Counted from the first letter of the stretch, positions 8,249 through 15,764 are shown. The stretch is DNA of 18,543 nt from Clostridiales bacterium (GCA_012512995.1 JAAZDA010000124.1:1-18543), one strand, 5' to 3'. Numbers and translations: made by a program. Notes: generated by a model from the letters alone, not told the origin.

Positions 8249-10137
8249 GATAAATGTTTCCTGCCCTTCCCGGCCTGTATTCCTTCCCATGCCGTGATCA
8301 CGCGGTCTGTCACTGTATCGGCGTCAATGCCGCATACCTGCCTGAGGATATCGACATTTCCATGACTCACGAAATTGTCAGGTATTGCAATATTTAGCAC
8401 TTCATTATCGGAATCTGACTCTTCAAGGTATTCATCTACAGCATCACCAAAACCGCCTGTTATCACATTCTCCTCCATTGTCACAATGAGTGGATGCGAA
8501 GCTTTCATTTCATCCAGCATCTGTGTGTCAATGGGTTTTACAAATCTCGCATTTACCAGAGTCACCGAAAAGCCCTTTTCCTTCAGGGCATGTCTCACCT
8601 TCACCGCTGTCTCTACCATGCTTCCTGCCGCGTAGAGAAGGATATCCTCCTCTTCATAAATGACTTCTGATCTGCCATATTTAACAGGAAGTCTGAAATT
8701 CTCCAGCCCATCATAGGCCGTGCCTCTGGGATATCTTACAGCAACGGGTCCGTTGTACTTCACTGCGAATTTCATCATGTCAGAGAGTTCCCACTTATTC
8801 TTGGGTGCCATTATCACAATACCGGGTATCATGCTAAGGTATGAAATATCAAATATTCCCTGATGTGTCTCCCCGTCTGCTCCCACGAGCCCGGCTCTGT
8901 CTATGCAGAATATCACATGGAGTTTCTGCATACAAACATCATGAACTATCTGGTCATATGCCCTCTGCAGGAATGACGAATAGACGCAGACCACCGGGAC
9001 AAGTCCACCGACAGCAAGTCCTGCGGCAAACGTCACAGCGTGCTGCTCTGCAATTCCAACGTCAAAGAATCTGTCAGGGTAAATGGATCTGAATCTCTTG
9101 AGTCCGACTCCGTCGCCCATAGCCGCAGTTATAGCTACTACCTTCTCATCTCTCTGACCGAGCTTTACCATCACAGTTGAGAAAACATCTGTCCAGTCAG
9201 CTTTTGTTTTCTGAGCCTTTGGCAGTCCCGTCCTGATGTCAAAAGGTCCTGTCCCGTGGAATCTTGCCGGGTGTCTCTCAGCCGGCGCATATCCTTTGCC
9301 CTTGCTCGTTATGACATGTACGATGACGGCCTTCTTGGCTCTCTTGGCATCACTGAACGCTCTTTCCATATCTTCTATATTATGACCGTCAACAGGTCCG
9401 AGATATGTTATGCCGATATCCTCAAAGTACATCCCCGGGATCATCAGCTGCTTGATCGAATTCTTGGCGCGTCTTATGACATCCACAGTCTTGGGCTGCT
9501 TCTCATTCATGGAATAATAGACCTTGTCACGAAGATTTATATATCCGTCAGAGGTGCGTATATCGTTGAGATAATTTGACAGTCCGCCGACATTGGGGTT
9601 GATTGACATATCATTATCATTGAGGACTATGATGAAATTTGTTTTGAGTTTTGCCGCATTATTGAGTGCCTCATAAGCCATTCCGCCTGTGAGAGCTCCG
9701 TCGCCTATGACAGCGACTATAGTCTGTTTCCTGCCGAGGAGGTCACGCGCCTTCACGAGGCCGAGCGCCGCAGATATGGATGTCGAGCTGTGCCCTGTAT
9801 TAAATGCGTCGCAGTCGCTCTCAGCTCTCTTTGGAAAGCCGCTCATTCCGCCATACTGTCTCAGGTGATCAAAACCTTCTTTTCTGCCAGTGAGGATCTT
9901 GTGCGTGTATGACTGGTGTCCGACATCCCAGACAATCTTATCATTCGGAAGATCAAGTGAAAGGTGAAGAGCCATAGTCAGCTCCACAGCGCCCAGATTG
10001 CTCGCCAGGTGCCCGCCTGTCACTGATATTTTCTCGACAAGAAAAGCCCTGATTTCCTCCGCAAGTTGATCATAATACTGCGGCGGGATCTTCCTGATAT
10101 CACCGGTCTTAATTATAGAATCAAGTAAAATACCCAT
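8245..10137 (-). CDS. dxs: 1-deoxy-D-xylulose-5-phosphate synthase
   Basis: 630 aa. Condenses pyruvate and glyceraldehyde 3-phosphate, the first and flux-controlling step of the MEP isoprenoid pathway; also supplies thiamine and pyridoxal routes. The thiamine-diphosphate-dependent transketolase architecture is complete: catalytic His in GGHLASNLG (His43), DVGHQSY (71-77), GHSSTS (115-120), the ThDP/Mg motif GDGALTGG (145-152) with N175, the active-site Glu in GIAEQH (Glu364), DRAGLVGADG (413-422) and the transketolase C-terminal domain. The start at 10137 has GAGG about 6 nt upstream. It follows ispA across a 92-bp gap holding competing hairpins (10167-10230) and overlaps tlyA by 4 bp, so hairpin choice in the leader could set Dxs output. 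Confidence 0.97.
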   Translation of the reverse strand: MGILLDSIIKTGDIRKIPPQYYDQLAEEIRAFLVEKISVTGGHLASNLGAVELTMALHLSLDLPNDKIVWDVGHQSYTHKILTGRKEGFDHLRQYGGMSGFPKRAESDCDAFNTGHSSTSISAALGLVKARDLLGRKQTIVAVIGDGALTGGMAYEALNNAAKLKTNFIIVLNDNDMSINPNVGGLSNYLNDIRTSDGYINLRDKVYYSMNEKQPKTVDVIRRAKNSIKQLMIPGMYFEDIGITYLGPVDGHNIEDMERAFSDAKRAKKAVIVHVITSKGKGYAPAERHPARFHGTGPFDIRTGLPKAQKTKADWTDVFSTVMVKLGQRDEKVVAITAAMGDGVGLKRFRSIYPDRFFDVGIAEQHAVTFAAGLAVGGLVPVVCVYSSFLQRAYDQIVHDVCMQKLHVIFCIDRAGLVGADGETHQGIFDISYLSMIPGIVIMAPKNKWELSDMMKFAVKYNGPVAVRYPRGTAYDGLENFRLPVKYGRSEVIYEEEDILLYAAGSMVETAVKVRHALKEKGFSVTLVNARFVKPIDTQMLDEMKASHPLIVTMEENVITGGFGDAVDEYLEESDSDNEVLNIAIPDNFVSHGNVDILRQVCGIDADTVTDRVITAWEGIQAGKGRKHLS

Positions 10138-10166
10138 GATAACCTCATCCTAATATTCTCAGTCCT

Positions 10167-10230
10167 GAAGCTTTGTGCTCTGCACAAAGCTTCCATGCGA
10201 CGACGTCCTACACGTCGCATTAAGCTTTGT
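10167..10230 (-). promoter_or_regulatory. Competing stem-loops between ispA and dxs
   Basis: Three complementary arms are visible. GAAGCTTTGTGC (10167-10178) and GCACAAAGCTTC (10182-10193) form a perfect 12-bp hairpin with a 3-nt loop. The middle arm can instead pair through ACAAAGCTT (10184-10192) with AAGCTTTGT (10222-10230), enclosing an inner hairpin ATGCGACG (10195-10202) / CGTCGCAT (10213-10220). The two pairings exclude each other. The arm nearest ispA overlaps its stop codon, so terminating ribosomes would cover it. There is no T-run, so this is not a terminator. A regulatory role is inferred from geometry only. Confidence 0.55.
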
Positions 10231-11126
10231 CAGTTGGTGCGTTCCACCAGCTTTATCATCAGCTCACGCAGGAAGTCGTTCTTTACAGAAAGTCCGTCAA
10301 AGAGCTTCAGAGCTTCATCTGTTCTCTTCCTCACATCAGCCTTTGCGTTTTCAATGCCGTGTATGGAGACATATGTATTCTTGCCTTCGACAGCGTCTTT
10401 GCCGATTGTTTTGCCGAGTTCTTCTATATTTCCCTCGACATCAAGGATATCATCCTGTATCTGGAAGGCTATGCCGATATCCTCGCCTATCCTTCCGAGA
10501 TTTCTGACTTCCTCTGAAGGCGCTCCGGCTAAGATAGCGCCGATCTGAAGTCCGCTCTCTATCATGCAGGCAGTCTTGTGTTTGTGTATGTAGAGTAACG
10601 TCGAGTCGTCGATTTTCTCGTTCTCAGAAACAAGGTCAGCACACTGCCCTCCGACCATTCCGTATATTCCGGCATTTGCCGCAAGAAGGAGAAGTGCCTG
10701 CGCAATATTCTCTGTTTCCTCTGCGTTATCGGCAGCTTCAAAAGCGCGGATCGCTGTCTCATATCCGAAGTTCAGGAGTCCGTCTCCCGCGAGCACGGCC
10801 ATTCCCTGACCATACACCGCGTGTGTTGTCTTGCGCCCGCGTCTGTATTCATCATTATCCATCTCCGGCAAGTCATCATGGACAAGAGAATATGTATGGA
10901 TCATCTCTATTGCCGCCATGAACGGCTCACAGATCTCAGGTCTGCCGCAGTACATCTTGTTCGTCTCGTATATAAACATCGGGCGAAGCCTTTTGCCACC
11001 CGCATTCACACTGTAATTCATCGCTTCAATGACTTCTTTCGCATAGCCTTCCTCAAGCGGAAGAAATTTTAATATGACATCATTACAGTGTGCAGTTCTT
11101 ATCCTTATTTCTTCATCAAAACTCAT
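10230..11126 (-). CDS. ispA: Polyprenyl synthetase (farnesyl diphosphate synthase type)
   Basis: 298 aa trans-prenyltransferase that joins isopentenyl and allylic diphosphates to make geranyl/farnesyl diphosphate for undecaprenyl lipid and quinone synthesis. The first aspartate-rich motif is DDLPEMDND (84-92) followed by RRGRKTTH (96-102). The second is DDILD (225-229) in FQIQDDILDVEG. GGKRLRPM (43-50) is the conserved IPP-binding patch. The short-chain type is inferred from position in the xse/dxs cluster and the DDLP-type motif; product length cannot be fixed from sequence alone. The start at 11126 has GGAGG 5 nt upstream. Unusually, it is separated from xseB by a 195-bp repeat-rich gap, whereas these genes are normally tightly packed. 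Confidence 0.95.
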   Translation of the reverse strand: MSFDEEIRIRTAHCNDVILKFLPLEEGYAKEVIEAMNYSVNAGGKRLRPMFIYETNKMYCGRPEICEPFMAAIEMIHTYSLVHDDLPEMDNDEYRRGRKTTHAVYGQGMAVLAGDGLLNFGYETAIRAFEAADNAEETENIAQALLLLAANAGIYGMVGGQCADLVSENEKIDDSTLLYIHKHKTACMIESGLQIGAILAGAPSEEVRNLGRIGEDIGIAFQIQDDILDVEGNIEELGKTIGKDAVEGKNTYVSIHGIENAKADVRKRTDEALKLFDGLSVKNDFLRELMIKLVERTN

Positions 11127-11137
11127 ATTGCCTCCAT

Positions 11138-11310
11138 GCCTGAGCTATTTTGCGAAGGCGCGTGTCTTTATTCCTGCCTGAAATCGCTCATCGATCCGTC
11201 CGGATTCATCATTACAACTAAGCCTGAGCGATATTTGCGAAGGCTCACGCCAGAAAATCCGCGTATGCGGTTTTCTGGCTGTGTTACTCAGGTTCGCAAT
11301 GCGGACCTGA
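11138..11310 (-). repeat. Cluster of related palindromes in the xseB-ispA gap
   Basis: The 195-bp gap (11127-11321) contains two near-identical direct repeats, 11138-11159 and 11222-11244. Both start GCCTGAGC and end TTGCGAAGGC on the plus strand, differing by one inserted base and one substitution. Each folds as an imperfect hairpin. A third, related palindrome (11288-11310) pairs TCAGGT with ACCTGA around a CGC/GCG core. Between copies lies a strong 13-bp hairpin (11249-11279): GCCAGAAAA and CCGC pair with GCGG and TTTTCTGGC, with one bulged T. No coding frame or T-run terminator is evident. Confidence 0.6.
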
Positions 11311-11321
11311 TGATTGGAAGA

Positions 11322-11545
11322 TTATGCATCAGCATTATCTTCCAATATCTTTACTTTTTTCTCGACAGTATCTATTCGCTCGTTACACGATCTGACCAAG
11401 TCCATTCCGCGCTTATAGAGCTCAAATGACTCCTCGAGAGTCACGGCCGGATCCTGCATTTTGTCGATGAGCTTCTGAAGTTCATCAAGATCCTGCTCAT
11501 AGTAGTATCCTTAGTCAGATCTTTTTTTGCCTTATCCTCAGCCAT
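11322..11545 (-). pseudogene. xseB: Exodeoxyribonuclease VII small subunit, 1-nt frameshift
   Basis: The small subunit of ExoVII binds XseA in many copies and is needed for nuclease activity. The ATG at 11545 (AAAGGAAC upstream) lies 8 bp inside the end of xseA and encodes MAEDKAKKDLTKD. The frame then diverges and stops after 34 codons. In the -1 frame, from about 11507, a clear XseB follows: YYYEQDLDELQKLIDKMQ, then DPAVTLEESFELYKRGMDLV and SCNERIDTVEKKVKIL, ending in TAA at 11324-11322. The span is 224 nt; one extra base, most simply a T giving GAT TAC TAC TAT, restores a 74-codon gene of normal length. The second frame has no start codon before codon 17. Either the gene is broken or the sequence has a base missing. 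Confidence 0.85.
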
Positions 11546-12797
11546 CTGTTCCTTTCGCATCGCTTTCAGTCGCCTGCACACTGTCATTCGTGATTTCCCC
11601 GGCTCTTGTCTTTATGCTGCCGTCTGCAAGACGTATGGTAAGTTCGTCGCCTGCGTTTACAGAATTCACCGTTACTACCGCCCTGCCGTCTTCTCCGGTG
11701 ACATATCCGAATCCGCCCTTCAGCCGTTTTAACGGTGACAATCCGTCAAGGCCTGCAGTCAAAACATCCAGCCTGCCACGGCTTCTGTCTATCCTGGATT
11801 TCATTAGCGACTGAAGTTTCTCTTCCGACTGCAGCGCCGTCATACGTCTTTCACGTATACGTGCCTCCGGAGCGAGATGACTTATTACGCGCTCAAATGA
11901 CCTTACTTCACCGCGAAGTCTCTCTGTCTTATATGTCATAGCTCCCGACAGAGCGTTCACATATGATTCAAGTGTTTCCTCAAATGCACTGTATTCAAAC
12001 ACTGCTAGTTCTGCTGCCGCTGACGGCGTCGGTGCCCTGAGATCAGCGACATAATCCGTTATTACTGTATCGGTCTCATGTCCCACTGCCGATATTATCG
12101 GAATATCGCAGTCAAAAACTGCTTCTGCTACCTGTTCTTCATTGAATGCCCACAGATCCTCTATGGATCCGCCTCCACGCCCGATAATAATAATATCCGG
12201 TCGTTCTCCGGCAGGCAGCGCGCACAGAGCTCTTATGCCGTTTACAACTGAAGGCGCTGCGCCCTCTCCCTGAACTATTGCCGGGTATAGTATTATCTGC
12301 AGGTATGGATCTCTCCTCAATGAGATATTGCAGATATCCTGAACAGCAGCGCCTGTCGGTGCTGTGACCACTCCCAGCCTCTTTATATACTTTGGTATTG
12401 GAAGTTTGTATTGTTCGTCAAACATTCCCCGGGCTTCAAGTTCAGACTTGAGTTTTTCATATTTTTCGTTGAGCTCGCCCGCTCCATCCCTTATGATCTG
12501 TTTTGCATAGAACTGGTATGAGCCGGTCTTCTCATAGACATCGACCGCGCCAGCTGCTATTACTCTGTCGCCTTCTTTCATTTGGAACTTCAGGCCGCCA
12601 TTCCTTATAGAACTCGACCACATCGCGCACTTCAGGGTTCCGCCCTCGTCCTTGAGCGTAAAATAAATATGTCCGGAAGAATGATATTTACAGTTGCTGA
12701 CCTCGCCTCTCACGAGAATCGACTGCAGCATGTAATCCTGCCGGAACATATTTTTTATGTATGAATTTATCTGTGTAACGGAATAAACACTTTTCAC
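11538..12797 (-). CDS. xseA: Exodeoxyribonuclease VII large subunit
   Basis: 419 aa catalytic subunit of ExoVII, which degrades single-stranded DNA in both directions and processes damaged or displaced strands. N-terminal OB-fold domain (about 1-100) with RGEVSNCKYHSSGHIYFTLKD (30-50 region). The nuclease domain has VVTAPTGAAVQDI (143-155), IIIGRGGGSIEDLWAFN (203-219) and SAVGHETDTVITDYVADLRAPTPSAAAE (236-263 region), the conserved catalytic block. A coiled-coil (about 265-345) is expected to bind XseB. The start is GTG at 12797, overlapping the nusB stop as GTGA. No folD lies between nusB and xseA, unlike in Bacillus. The gene itself is intact, but its partner xseB downstream is frameshifted. 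Confidence 0.96.
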   Translation of the reverse strand: MKSVYSVTQINSYIKNMFRQDYMLQSILVRGEVSNCKYHSSGHIYFTLKDEGGTLKCAMWSSSIRNGGLKFQMKEGDRVIAAGAVDVYEKTGSYQFYAKQIIRDGAGELNEKYEKLKSELEARGMFDEQYKLPIPKYIKRLGVVTAPTGAAVQDICNISLRRDPYLQIILYPAIVQGEGAAPSVVNGIRALCALPAGERPDIIIIGRGGGSIEDLWAFNEEQVAEAVFDCDIPIISAVGHETDTVITDYVADLRAPTPSAAAELAVFEYSAFEETLESYVNALSGAMTYKTERLRGEVRSFERVISHLAPEARIRERRMTALQSEEKLQSLMKSRIDRSRGRLDVLTAGLDGLSPLKRLKGGFGYVTGEDGRAVVTVNSVNAGDELTIRLADGSIKTRAGEITNDSVQATESDAKGTDG

Positions 12798-13321
12798 TGC
12801 GGTGTCTTCACTATGTAAATATTTGCTCCATCTCTTGACTTGGATTTTTCCTCATGCACAGATTCGCCGGTCTTCTTTGTTTTGCCGTCAGCGGCCGATC
12901 CTGCGGCACGTTCTTTTCCTTCAATGGTAAACCTTGAAAGGACTGCGTTTACAAAAGCCGGTGCCGCATCCTGTCCAAATTTCTTTGCAAGCTCCACAGC
13001 TTCGTTGACCGCTACTCCTTCAGGAATGGAATCGTCGTATTCTACCTCGTAGACGCCCAAACGGAGGATAGTCAGCTCCACCTTCCCTATCCTGTCAAGG
13101 TCCCAGTCTTTGGCAACTTCTGACAGTTCCTTATCTATAGCGGGAAGATTCTTTATGACATCCGCGTACTTTTTCTCTATTTCTGTCCTGTCCTTTTCGC
13201 TGAAAGTTATATCATCATTGTTAAAGAACAGTTCTTCCTGCTCCGTCATCTCCTCACTGCTGTTAAATTCGATGCGGAACAAGAGCTTAAATGTCTGCTC
13301 ACGTAGGCTTTTTCTGTACAT
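12794..13321 (-). CDS. nusB: Transcription antitermination factor NusB with C-terminal extension
   Basis: 175 aa. NusB pairs with NusE (S10) on boxA RNA and supports rRNA antitermination. The core (1-135) has the family start SLREQTFKLLFR (5-16), the helix IGKVELTILRLGVYEVEY (78-95), VAVNEAVELAKKFG (103-116) and FVNAVLSRF (123-131). Residues 136-175 are an additional Lys/Ser/Glu/Gly-rich tail not part of the fold; most NusB proteins end near residue 135-145. The start at 13321 has GAGGGAAA upstream. It follows asp23 by 34 bp and overlaps xseA by 4 bp. The tail could be lineage-specific or simply disordered. Confidence 0.93.
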   Translation of the reverse strand: MYRKSLREQTFKLLFRIEFNSSEEMTEQEELFFNNDDITFSEKDRTEIEKKYADVIKNLPAIDKELSEVAKDWDLDRIGKVELTILRLGVYEVEYDDSIPEGVAVNEAVELAKKFGQDAAPAFVNAVLSRFTIEGKERAAGSAADGKTKKTGESVHEEKSKSRDGANIYIVKTPQ

Positions 13322-13355
13322 TTATTGTTTCCCTCATACCGGAACCTGTTATCCG

Positions 13356-13901
13356 TTAATCAGCTTTCGAGCTGTCACTCGGGATTTTTATTCCCGCAAT
13401 ACGGACGTTGACATCATCCACTTCAAGACCGGTCATGTTCTCGATCGACTGCTTTACACGTGCCTGCACTTTGCTGCTGGTAGCAGGTATGTTGAATCCG
13501 TAGTCCATTATAATGGCAAGATCTACCTTTACCACTCCGTCGGTGACATCTACTTTCACTCCCTTTGTGGGGTTCTTGTAACCGACTTTCGCAAACAGAT
13601 CACCTGTTGTACCGCCGCTCATCGCAGATACACCATCAATTTCAAGAGCAGAATAAGAAGCTATCATCGCGACAACATCATCAGCAATCCTGACTACTCC
13701 GATATTCTCTTCTTCGCTGTCATCGGCTGCATCAGTCTCTTCGGCAGCATTATCAGCCTTTTTATTCTCAGGTGCCTCGCCCTGTTCTACTGTATCTTTC
13801 AATATTGATGAATCCCGAGCCTGCGTTTCTTTCGCTTCTGTTTCTTTTGCTTCGGCTTCCTTCACTTCGTTCTCTTCAACAATCTTTGTCTCGTCTTCCA
13901 T
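13356..13901 (-). CDS. Asp23/Gls24 family envelope stress protein
   Basis: 181 aa from ATG 13901, chosen because GTGAGG lies about 9 nt upstream. The in-frame ATG at 13937 would add 12 residues but has a poor ribosome site. The N-terminal third is highly acidic and repetitive (EVKEAEAKETEAKETQAR), probably disordered. The Asp23 domain spans about residues 64-175: ENIGVVRIADDVVAMIASYSAL, VDGVVKVDLAIIMDYG-type strands and a VKQSIENMTGLEVDDVNVRIAGI C-terminal block. The placement directly before nusB matches B. subtilis yqhY, a paralogue of Asp23 linked to acetyl-CoA carboxylase regulation; accBC is not visible here. Family roles are envelope homeostasis. The promoter at 13975-14002 probably drives this gene and the cluster downstream. 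Confidence 0.88.
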   Translation of the reverse strand: MEDETKIVEENEVKEAEAKETEAKETQARDSSILKDTVEQGEAPENKKADNAAEETDAADDSEEENIGVVRIADDVVAMIASYSALEIDGVSAMSGGTTGDLFAKVGYKNPTKGVKVDVTDGVVKVDLAIIMDYGFNIPATSSKVQARVKQSIENMTGLEVDDVNVRIAGIKIPSDSSKAD

Positions 13902-13974
13902 ATGATGAACCTCACTTTGGAGAAAGTTTACTGACATCCGGCTCGAATTTCAGTTGCCGGTTAGAATCAGATAA

Positions 13975-14002
13975 ATTGTATCATTCATTGCCGGATTTGC
14001 AA
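13975..14002 (-). promoter_or_regulatory. Candidate sigma-A promoter for the asp23-nusB-xse cluster
   Basis: On the minus strand TTGCAA (14002-13997, 4 of 6 to TTGACA) is followed after 16 nt by TACAAT (13980-13975, 5 of 6) with an upstream TG one base away (extended -10). Transcription would begin near 13968, about 65 nt before the chosen asp23 start. It sits in the 149-185 bp gap after prfC. No convincing T-run terminator for prfC is visible there. Confidence 0.55.
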
Positions 14003-14086
14003 AGCACGCCGTAAGCGGGCGAAATAACAGGCCAGGTAATCGGCCCGGGATGAGTCGCGGCAATGATTGGCCGGCGCAGTTTTTAC

Positions 14087-15676
14087 TCAGCGCGAGAACT
14101 CGGCCAGCTCCAGCCCCTTGTTGCGGTCGAGCACCATGCCTACGCTCCACTCATTTACAAAGATCAGCAGCGGATTGCCCTTCAGATCCTCAATTCTCTT
14201 CATGTCTGATGTTCCGACTATTTCCTTTACATCCCCATTCCACTCTTTTACCCACCTTATATGCTCATAAGGGAGCTGTTCGAGGATAATCTCAACATTG
14301 TATTCATTTTCAAGCCTGAACTTCAGCACGTCAAACTGCAAAACACCCACGACTCCGCATATGATCTCTTCCATTCCTGTTCCGATCTCGCGGAATATCT
14401 GTATGGCGCCTTCCTGAGCGATCTGTGTGATGCCCTTTACGAACTTTTCACGTTTCATGGTATCGACCTGACGCACTCTCGCGAAATGCTCGGGTGCGAA
14501 AGTGGGTATTCCCTCATACTGATATTTATCCTTTGGCATGCAGAATGTATCCCCGATAGCATAGATTCCGGGGTCAATGACTCCCATGATATCGCCGGCG
14601 TACGCCTCATCAAGTGTTTTGCGGTCATCTGCTATGATCTGCTGTGGCTGTGAAAGCCTCGCCACACGGCCTGACTGCACATGTTTTACATTCATGTCTG
14701 AACGGAACTTTCCTGAGCAGATCCGCATGAATGCTATGCGGTCGCGGTGTGCCTTGTTCGTGTTGGCCTGGATCTTGAAAACAAATGCGGAAAAATCGCT
14801 GCTATATGGATCTATGAGTCCCATGTCAGATTTTCTCGCTTCAGGCGCAGGCGCCATTTTGAGAAATTCATGCATGAATATCTCGACTCCAAAGTTCTGC
14901 AGTGCCGAACCAAAGAAAACGGGTGTCAGCATTCCTGCCTTCACTTCTTCCAGGTCAAAACTTTCAGCTGCGCCATCGATCAGCTCGACCTCGCCCATAA
15001 GCTTTTCAGTCGCTTCTTCTCCGATTGCAGCAGAAAGCGCGCTTCTGTCACTTACAGGTATGCGGTTCTCAACGCCTTCCTTAGTGCCCTTCAGTGTCTC
15101 TGAATATGTAAGGACATCCTTCAGCTGGCGGTCATATATTCCCCTGAAGTTCTTTCCGGATCCAATCGGCCAGTTCACAGGGCAGGTGGCAACACCGAGA
15201 TTCTTCTCTATATCATCCAATATATCAAAAGTATCCAGTGCATCGCGATCCATCTTGTTGATGAATGTGAAGATAGGGATATGTCTCATCGCGCAGACCT
15301 TGAAGAGTTTTCTTGTCTGCGGCTCTACGCCCTTGCCTCCGTCAATTACCATTACTGCCGAATCAGCAGCCATCAGTGTTCTGTATGTATCTTCCGAGAA
15401 ATCCTGATGTCCCGGTGTATCAAGCAGATTTGCCACGCACCCGTCATACTCGAACTGCAGTGCGGAACTTGTGACAGAGATACCACGCTGCTTCTCGATA
15501 TCCATCCAATCTGAGACCGCATGTTTTGCCGTGGCTTTTCCCTTTACAGAGCCAGCGGTATTTATTGTCCCCGAGTACAGAAGGAACTTCTCGGTAAGTG
15601 TTGTTTTGCCGGCATCCGGGTGCGATATTATAGCGAATGTGCGGCGTTTTTCGATTTCTTCTCTTATATCTGACAT
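14087..15676 (-). CDS. prfC: Peptide chain release factor 3
   Basis: 529 aa GTPase that removes RF1/RF2 from the ribosome after stop-codon hydrolysis and aids post-peptidyl-transfer quality control. G-domain motifs are complete: SHPDAGKTT (18-26, with the RF3-typical HPDAGKTT), QRGISVTSS switch I (63-71), DTPGHQDFSEDT (86-97) and NKMD (140-143). Domain II and the C-terminal RF3 domain follow (FMRICSGKFRSDM, then GVVGVLQFDVLKFRL). Length equals the family norm. The start at 15676 has GAGGA upstream. It lies downstream of the pnp terminator with a 124-bp palindrome-rich leader, so it is probably a separate transcription unit, although I see no strong promoter. Confidence 0.96.
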   Translation of the reverse strand: MSDIREEIEKRRTFAIISHPDAGKTTLTEKFLLYSGTINTAGSVKGKATAKHAVSDWMDIEKQRGISVTSSALQFEYDGCVANLLDTPGHQDFSEDTYRTLMAADSAVMVIDGGKGVEPQTRKLFKVCAMRHIPIFTFINKMDRDALDTFDILDDIEKNLGVATCPVNWPIGSGKNFRGIYDRQLKDVLTYSETLKGTKEGVENRIPVSDRSALSAAIGEEATEKLMGEVELIDGAAESFDLEEVKAGMLTPVFFGSALQNFGVEIFMHEFLKMAPAPEARKSDMGLIDPYSSDFSAFVFKIQANTNKAHRDRIAFMRICSGKFRSDMNVKHVQSGRVARLSQPQQIIADDRKTLDEAYAGDIMGVIDPGIYAIGDTFCMPKDKYQYEGIPTFAPEHFARVRQVDTMKREKFVKGITQIAQEGAIQIFREIGTGMEEIICGVVGVLQFDVLKFRLENEYNVEIILEQLPYEHIRWVKEWNGDVKEIVGTSDMKRIEDLKGNPLLIFVNEWSVGMVLDRNKGLELAEFSR

Positions 15677-15694
15677 AAATATTATTCCTCAACA

Positions 15695-15764
15695 GAGCTT
15701 TTACGCGACAGCTTTTGTCGCATTGCTCCCTCCGCGCTGAGAAACCGCAAATCCAATTCTCAGC
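15695..15764 (-). promoter_or_regulatory. Two stem-loops in the prfC leader
   Basis: GCTGAGAA (15736-15743) pairs with TTCTCAGC (15757-15764) around a 13-nt loop. Closer to prfC, GCGACA (15705-15710) pairs with TGTCGC (15716-15721), nested in GAGC (15695-15698) / GCTC (15725-15728). Neither is followed by a T-run. The inner stem shares its ATGCGAC...GTCGC character with the hairpin in the ispA-dxs gap. Function is unknown. Confidence 0.45.

Noticed and set aside
11519..11530. A-run in xseB as a programmed -1 frameshift site
   Set aside because: Slipping -1 at the seven A residues leads to TAA within three codons; the frame that encodes XseB can be reached only further downstream where no slippery heptamer is present.
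14010..14075. GGCC-rich palindromes after prfC as a terminator
   Set aside because: Several short GGCC pairings are possible but none forms a long stem followed by a T-run on the minus strand.
14577..15407. 276-codon open frame on the plus strand
   Set aside because: It lies antisense to prfC, whose frame has all RF3 motifs; the translation shows no family resemblance and is Ser/Phe-rich as expected for an antisense frame.
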